Shown piece after piece: positions 57,447 to 64,000 of a stretch of 64,000 nucleotides of DNA. Both the position numbers and the translations under genes were made by a program. Each line of letters opens with the position of its first letter. The first letter of the stretch is position 1. The stretch is taken from the NCBI GenBank assembly GCA_003260075.1, contig QLIY01000781.1:8509-72508 (forward strand). Reading direction: 5' to 3'. The notes beneath the pieces were generated by a model, which ran no database searches, had not been told where the DNA came from, and worked only from the letters and a program-made list of their open reading frames with translations. This stretch comes from Phallusia mammillata (Eukaryota; Chordata; Ascidiacea; Phlebobranchia; Ascidiidae).

Positions 57447-59386
57447 AATCCAGCCTTTACTTTTTTGCTGGTGCCAGCGGCAAAACGAATACTATAGCAC
57501 TGAAAACAAGCAACAATATATTGACTGGTCAACGAAACTCTGTCATTGGGTATACTAGTTATGCTAGAAAATTGAACGTATAACACAAAAATACAGCTAA
57601 AAAGTGTGTAACCGCTAAGCTAACGTATGATTCAAAAGTAGTACCGCTTAAACTCTGCCACATCATAGCAGATGTGTCATAGAACAACAGTGACTGGGAA
57701 GGCTTATAGCGTAGGCGCCTTCCAAAAGCAAACAATTATTAGCACTGCCCGTTTGTTTACCCTGTGTAAATCAACGAACGAACGGACAAGGACCTTTAAG
57801 CAGACAGAATTCATACACTGCTGTCAGTAGTTAAGTTTCCTGGTAACTATTCGCTAAACCTGTTAGTCTGACTGATACGGTACCAAGTATTGCGTCCCTT
57901 TCCCTTGATTAAAACCCCTCCTTTCACATGTAAGACTATAGGTGAAAACTGAAAAACATTGGCTGAATAGATGCCTCCCGCTCGTCAATGAGCCAAACAA
58001 TGAGTTGCTTTTGGAACGCGTCGTACAGTGCGCGGATAATTGCTCCCTTTTTTCATTTCGTTCGAGCCTCCAGTCTGTGATCAACCTGCTGACACAAGGC
58101 CTTCACGCTGCGCGACAGAGTGCCTGTCTGTACCTCACGCTGTTTTTTTTAAAGCGGCTCTTATTTCGGAAGGTCGCAAAGAAAAAGGCAGACTTCAACA
58201 GCCGATAGTACATGATCAAAAGTGCGGCGGGGTACAAGGCTGAAGATTTCGCACCTCTATATCGCCTCCTCAGATTCAAAGACTTCCTCATAATAAGACG
58301 CCCTATTACTACCACAAAGCTTAAGCCATGAGCACTTCCCAGACCAGCATAGTAAAAATATTATTCGCCGCCTGAACTGCACACGCGTATAGCTTAGCTT
58401 AGCTTAGCACCCTGTATGCGTATTTTACCTTTGTATTTCGCTATCTTTATGCGTTGGGCCTAGTTATTCGTTGAAGGAAAGCTCAGATATTCTTAGCTAG
58501 TATACAAAGTGCACTTTTTTAACTCGCAAACATTACAAAAACAGATGCGTTTAACGCTTGATGTAACATATTTGCCACCATTGCTTAATAAGGGGTAACT
58601 TTATGCAATTTAAATAGTGCTGAATACATTATTTTGGAAGGGGTAAGACTTGCCTAAAGTTCGTAGCACCAACATTAATTTAGTACATTGTGTCTTCCCC
58701 CCCCCCGAACCCCATTTAGCAAGGCTTGATCGATGTAGGGCTGCCAATAATCACCATGGTGTTATAGCGAAATTGTGAACCTATATCACCTCCGAGCGTT
58801 GTTTAATTTTCAAAATAGGCGGGAACGGGCGCGATTGGTCGGCGAGACAATATCATAACACCTTGAAATCGACCCCAGTCAGCAAAGCATGCACTGTCTA
58901 CTCTACAGTCTACACCAGTGGTTCCCCCCCCCCCAGATGCGTTTAACGCTTGATGTAACATATTTGCCACCATTGCTTAATATGCTGAATACATTATTTT
59001 GGAAGGGGCTAGACTTGCCTAAAGTTCGTAGCACCAACATTAATTTAGTACACTGTGTCTTATAAGAATAATCCGGTAATAACTAATAATTTCGATACTT
59101 ATTGGTTAATACATAGCACCAAGTAAGAGCATGTCGAATAATACCCTAACCATGTCCCTTGCTGAACCCCATTTAGCAAGGCTTGATCGATGTAGGGCTG
59201 CCAATAATCACTATGGTGTTATAGCGAAACTGTAAACCCATATCACCTCCGAGCGTTGTTTAATTTTGAAAATAGGCGGGAACGGGCACGATTGGTCGGC
59301 GAGACAATATCAGAACACTTTGAGATCGGACCCCAGTCAGCAAAGCATGCACGTCTACTCTACACTATGCTATAGTAGCAGGTGTT
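57447..59386. other. Upstream region of the semaphorin with stitched duplicates
   Basis: Probably 5' untranslated and promoter sequence of the semaphorin near 57,450; no core promoter assigned. About 58,541-58,696 reappears at 58,936-59,060 and about 58,708-58,915 at 59,164-59,350, with C runs at 58,697 and 58,925. Both copies contain GATTGGTCGGCGAGACAATA, a CCAAT-box-like block on the reverse strand. Confidence 0.45.
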
Positions 59387-60198
59387 TGCCATGGGACGTT
59401 GATTTGTGAGGTCATAAAAGCGATTGTCGTTGCTTTTTGGCGGCAATACAATGCACAATTGGTACACTATTTGAACCGTGAAGTGACTGTTAATAATCAA
59501 CTTTTTAGGGGTTTTAGGGAAACTTAAGTTCAAGTAAGCATTTTATGGTTTATGCGTTGAATTAGACAAGAAACTTTAATTGAGTCTCTGACTTGTTGAA
59601 CTTGTTAGTCCTAATGTAGAACAAACATTGTTACAATAGTGGAAATAGAAACTGTATAATACACTCCCGACTTTCATGCGTTCTGTTTCAATGTTGCGCA
59701 GCTATTTACGACTTTAAAATTTTGTGTATGTGGTGCTGACTTTTTACAACTTAACTAAACTCTATGCAAAACTATATACCTATTATTAACGGCGCATAAG
59801 AACTATGGAACTTACCGTAATAAATGCGAAAAGATGTAGATGACAGTCTTTAAAACGATGTCCAAAGCAGCAATACAATGTTGGTCGTGATATAATAATC
59901 AGGAATGTAAAGAAAAATCAAATTGCACAGAAAGTTTAACAATGCTCAATTAGTCAAGTCAGCATGGCTGATAGCTGAAAAACAAAATATAGATGAGTCA
60001 GCGTTAACGAAACAACCACAGGAAATATGCATGAAATTGCTGATGTTCGAAAGGGTCTTCTCCACAAAGTAATAGCTTTACTATTGTTAGTTTGAAATAA
60101 AGTTATGGATGTGAGAATAACAGAACGTTTGTACCTCTGTGTATGTAAATGGTAGATTTATTTTACAAATTCAGTAACCCTAAGAAGTCGCACTAAAA

Positions 60199-60244
<46 letters not shown>

Positions 60245-61593
60245 AAACAAGCCACTTTAAACGTTTCAGTACTGTTTCACCTTAAATTCAAGCAAAACTG
60301 TCAAAATTACACTTACAAAACGAAGCTTACTGAAAACCAATAGTCGAAAACATAAACTAAAAAATGAAAACATTCAATAAAGGTGGCTAGATCAGTACTT
60401 TTGTACACAAAACGAATGCAACACCTTGCGCATTACTTGCAAATACCAAAGCATGCCTGGCCCACATGAGCCTTTATATACACAGGGCTCGAAAAAAGCA
60501 CTAACCACTTGATAGTAGAAGTATAACGCACCGGACAGCACAATAAATAATGCATTACTGGGAAAACAAAGCATCATCGCCATGCCTGCACGCACTATGC
60601 TGTGACGCAAAGCGACCGAGGATGGATTATTCTATGTGACAAAAATGACCTAGGTATCTTCGTTGATCAGGAAGTTGACCGTATACTATGGGTAACCTTA
60701 AAAGGCAGGCTTTCTAATGACCAATTAGTTATTTTAGGTGACCTGACTTTTCGGTTGAAGGTAACCCATTGCTTACTCTATGAGTTTCGGAAATGGCGTG
60801 TTATATATAGTTTCGCAGCGTGTGTCAATAAAAAGTGTACACAAGTTTTTTTTAAAGAAAATATAACTAATATTACTTTGCATAGTTTTGCATGATATAT
60901 GCTTGGACTAATATTTCTCTATTTAAAGTTTCATGAGACTAAAATGCCAAAGGGGTATACTTTTAAACAGAGGTTCGCAACTGTGGTTTAATTAATATAG
61001 GTATGCAAACATATGCGAAGTCAGTTATTACGAAAAAGGCCTATATGGTTTGATTCAAACGTATATGTCTTAAACCACGTCTAAAACGTACTCAAAACGA
61101 TTGCCACAAACTAAGACAACCAGCATGTACTTTCTAAACAAAAAACTGTACAAAATAAAATAAAAGCGAAACAACGGATCCAAATTACATCGTGTGTTAC
61201 GTTGTGAAATAACCGCAGTATCCATTATAAACACGCTTTATACTAGGCAGGCAGGTCTTTGCCTTTGGCGGGAAAAACAAAGGCAATTCCTGGATACACA
61301 AGCGACACATTGCAAGCAATTGCGAACGGCGATCAAGCGGATAAACCGGCCATCGAATGCCGGGTTGGGAACTACAAAGAACCTGCGATCAACCGCTCAT
61401 CAAAGACGCAATGCGCTTGATCGATTGTTTTATTGCAAAGGTATCACTGGTCGCTACATTAATCACTCGTTGAAAACTGTATGTACAAAAACTAGCAACT
61501 ATGCAATATCAAGAGTTGGATTTTTGGATGGGACATCGTTAATATACACGTAACAATTTTGCATCGGACTTTATTGGAAATCTTTTCAGGAAA
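59387..61593. repeat. Duplicated 2.2-kb block, first copy
   Basis: Begins CATGGGACGTTGATTTGTGA and matches 61,612-63,770 throughout with small indels and substitutions. No conserved reading frame between the copies. A 42-C run at 60,201-60,242 stands where the second copy has ordinary sequence (near 62,297). Confidence 0.8.
60201..60242. repeat. Run of 42 C
   Basis: Uninterrupted C in the first copy of the 2.2-kb block; the second copy has AAAACGATTTTAGTACGAGT at this place, so the run replaces real sequence. Confidence 0.75.
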
Positions 61594-61611
61594 ACATTTT
61601 CTCCCCCCCCC

Positions 61612-63456
61612 CCATGGGACGTTGATTTGTGAGGTCATAAAAGCGATTGTCGTTGCTTTTGGGCGGCGATACAATGCACAATTGGCACACTATTTGAACC
61701 GTGAAGTGACTGTTAATAATCAACTTTTCGGTGGTTTTAGGGAAACTTAAGTTTTAGTAAGAATATTTTTGTTTGTGTTTTAAATTGGACAAGAAATTAA
61801 TACTAAGTCTTAGCTTGTTGAACAGTTGACCCCCGAACATAAAGTATATTGTTACAATAGTGGACATACAAGCTCAATACAAAACTGAACCGAATATTAA
61901 AGGTGTATAAAAACTAGAACTTACCGTAATAAATGCGAAAAGATTGAGACGACAGTCTTTAAAACGATGTCCAAAGCAGCAATACAATGTTGGTCGTAGT
62001 ATAACAAACAGGAATGTAAAGAAAGATCAAATTGCACAAATTGTTTATTAGTCAAGTCAGCATGGCTGAATGCTTAAAAACAAAACTTAGATTAGTCAGC
62101 GTTAACGAAACCCATCACAAGAAATACGCATGAAATTGCTGATGTGCTAATGAATCTTCTCCATAAAGTAATAGCGATACTATTGCTAGTTTGAAATAAA
62201 GTTATGTATGTAAGATTAACAGGACGCTTGCACCAGTGTGTATGTAAATGGTAGATTTATTTCACAAATTCAGTAACCCTATAAAGTCGAATTAAAAACG
62301 ATTTTAGTACGAGTCCAAAAACAGCCACATTGTACGTTTCAGTACTGCTTCACCTTAAATACAAACAAAACTGTCAAAATACAGTTACCAAACGAAGCTT
62401 ACTGACAACCAATAGTCAAAAACATAAACTAAACAACGAAAACATTCAATAAACGTGGCTAGATCAGTACATTTGTACACAAAAAGACTGCAACACCTTG
62501 TGCATTACTTGTGTATACCATAGCATGCCTAGTCAACATGAGCCTTTATATACACAGGGCTCGAAAAAAGCACTAACTGCTTTTTATAAAGCACAATAAA
62601 TAATGCATTACTGGGAAAACAAAGCATTATCACCACGCATATACGCACAATGCCGTGACGCAAAGCGACCAGGGATGAATTATTCTATGTGACAAAAATG
62701 ACCTAGGTATCTTCGTTGATCAGGAAGTTGACCGTATACTATGGGTAACCTTAAAAGGCAAGCTTTCTAATGACCAATTAGTTATTTTAGGTGACTTGAC
62801 TTTTCGGTTAAAGGTAACCCAGCATGGCTTACACTATAAGTTTCGGAAATGGCGTGTTATATATAGTTTCGCAGTGTGTGTCAATAAAAAGTGTACACAA
62901 GTTTTATAAAAAGAATATATAACTAATATTACTTTGCATAGTTTCGCATGATATATGCTTGGACTAATATTGCTCCAACATATTTAAAGTTCATCAGGCT
63001 AAAATTTAAACAGAGGTTCTCAACTGTGGTTTAATATAGATATGCAAACGTTTTTTGGTGTGCAAAGTTGGTATGCTAATAAAACTTAAGATAAATGTAT
63101 TCTTCTAAACCTTGTGCGTCTTGAACTGAGAAAAAAGTTAAAAACATCTGTAAGCGAAGTCAGTTAATACGTAAAAGGTCCATATGGTTCGAATCGAACG
63201 TATAAGCTGAAATCACGTCCAAAACGTAATCAAAACGATTGCCACAAACCAAGACAACCATGTACTTTCTAAACAAAACTCGAAAAAACTGTACAAAATA
63301 AAATAAAAGCGAAACCACGGATCCAAATTATATCGCGTGTTATGTTGTGAAATAACGGCAGTATCCATTATAAACACGCGTTATACAAGGCAGGCAGGTC
63401 TTTGCCTTTGGCGGAAAAAACAAAGGCAATTCCTGGGTACACAAGCGACACATTGC

Positions 63457-63530
<74 letters not shown>

Positions 63531-63770
63531 AACAAGCGGATAAACCGGCCATCGAATGCAGGGTTCGGAAACTATAAAGAACCTGCGATCAACCGCACTT
63601 CAAAGACCAAATGCGCTTGATCGATTGTTTTATTGCAAAGGTATCGCAGGTCGCTGCATTAATCACTCGTTGAAAACCGTATGTATAAAAACTAACAGCT
63701 TAACAATATCAAGAGTTTAATTTTTGGACAGGACATCGTTAAAATACACGTAGCAATTTTGCATCGGACT
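61612..63770. repeat. Duplicated 2.2-kb block, second copy
   Basis: Joined to the first copy by ten C. A 71-C run at 63,459-63,529 stands where the first copy reads AGCAATTGCGAACGGCGATC. It may be a tandem duplication or the other haplotype. Confidence 0.8.
63459..63529. repeat. Run of 71 C
   Basis: Uninterrupted C in the second copy, replacing about 15-20 bases present in the first copy near 61,313-61,333. Confidence 0.75.
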
Positions 63771-64000
63771 TTATTAAAATATATTTAGAAAATTTGCAAA
63801 TTACATTTTCTTTGGCTAGTACAGACCAGTGTAAAAGATATACTAAGCAAAGATGAACACAATAACACCAAATTTTTAACACCAAAAAGTATTAATACCA
63901 CACAAACGCATACACGAAAAAGGTGTCTACGTTTAGTTTTCAATTCAAAAATGAAAAAAAGGTTTAATCACCTTTGGGCGAGGTTTAAGACTAGGCGCTA
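63771..64000. other. AT-rich end of window
   Basis: No reading frame, repeat or RNA gene recognised. Confidence 0.4.

Noticed and set aside
60602-60895. Plus-strand ORF of 97 codons
   Set aside because: The second copy of the block has an in-frame TGA at the corresponding place (near 62,675).

Overview
The window is eukaryotic: AT-rich, intron-rich, with GT-AG introns, vertebrate-type semaphorin exons, many hAT-like miniature transposons and a tRNA-derived composite SINE. It looks like an invertebrate deuterostome, best guess a tunicate such as a Ciona relative (inference only). Several stretches are present twice with a few percent divergence, which suggests a very heterozygous genome whose two haplotypes were partly stitched together. 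The stitch points are marked by runs of C on the + strand or by a single n.

Left third (1-27,040): a tandem cluster of small multi-exon genes that I do not recognise as a named family. All share a 23-nt first coding exon ending in phase 2 after a conserved leader (GTAGCAGCGATG type). Two divergent gene pairs (starts 1,006/2,540 and 17,257/18,798) encode, where complete, a 105-aa protein that is one compressed BIR (IAP repeat) zinc module followed by a 16-residue tail containing P-P-S-G-D. Three further genes (5,932-7,319; 9,318-10,708; 22,654-24,051; all minus) keep the exon plan and remnants of the BIR exon but have lost the zinc module; their last exon is built from repeats containing A-P-[ST]-G-D. 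A fourth copy (25,780-27,038) has five clean 21-aa repeats but is broken. A 44-bp minisatellite (13.0-15.35 kb) has a unit resembling part of that last exon. About 7 kb of this cluster (480-7,560) is duplicated at 16,560-24,240.

Centre (29,493-57,446, minus): one large gene of 19 coding exons for a transmembrane semaphorin (signal peptide, Sema, PSI, Ig-like, TM, cytoplasmic tail). I traced every splice junction and phase. The only break is a run of ten G (sense) in the last exon at 29,851-29,860, which shifts the tail out of frame; as written the protein stops at 973 aa instead of about 1,078. Its introns hold hAT-like and pogo-like elements, SINE pieces and a 102-bp tandem repeat. Intron 1 is about 11.8 kb.

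Between these (27.2-28.7 kb) lies a CCGG-rich tandem repeat. The right end (57.4-64 kb) is upstream of the semaphorin and holds no gene I can support; it contains a roughly 2.2-kb tandem or allelic duplication (59,387-61,593 and 61,612-63,770).
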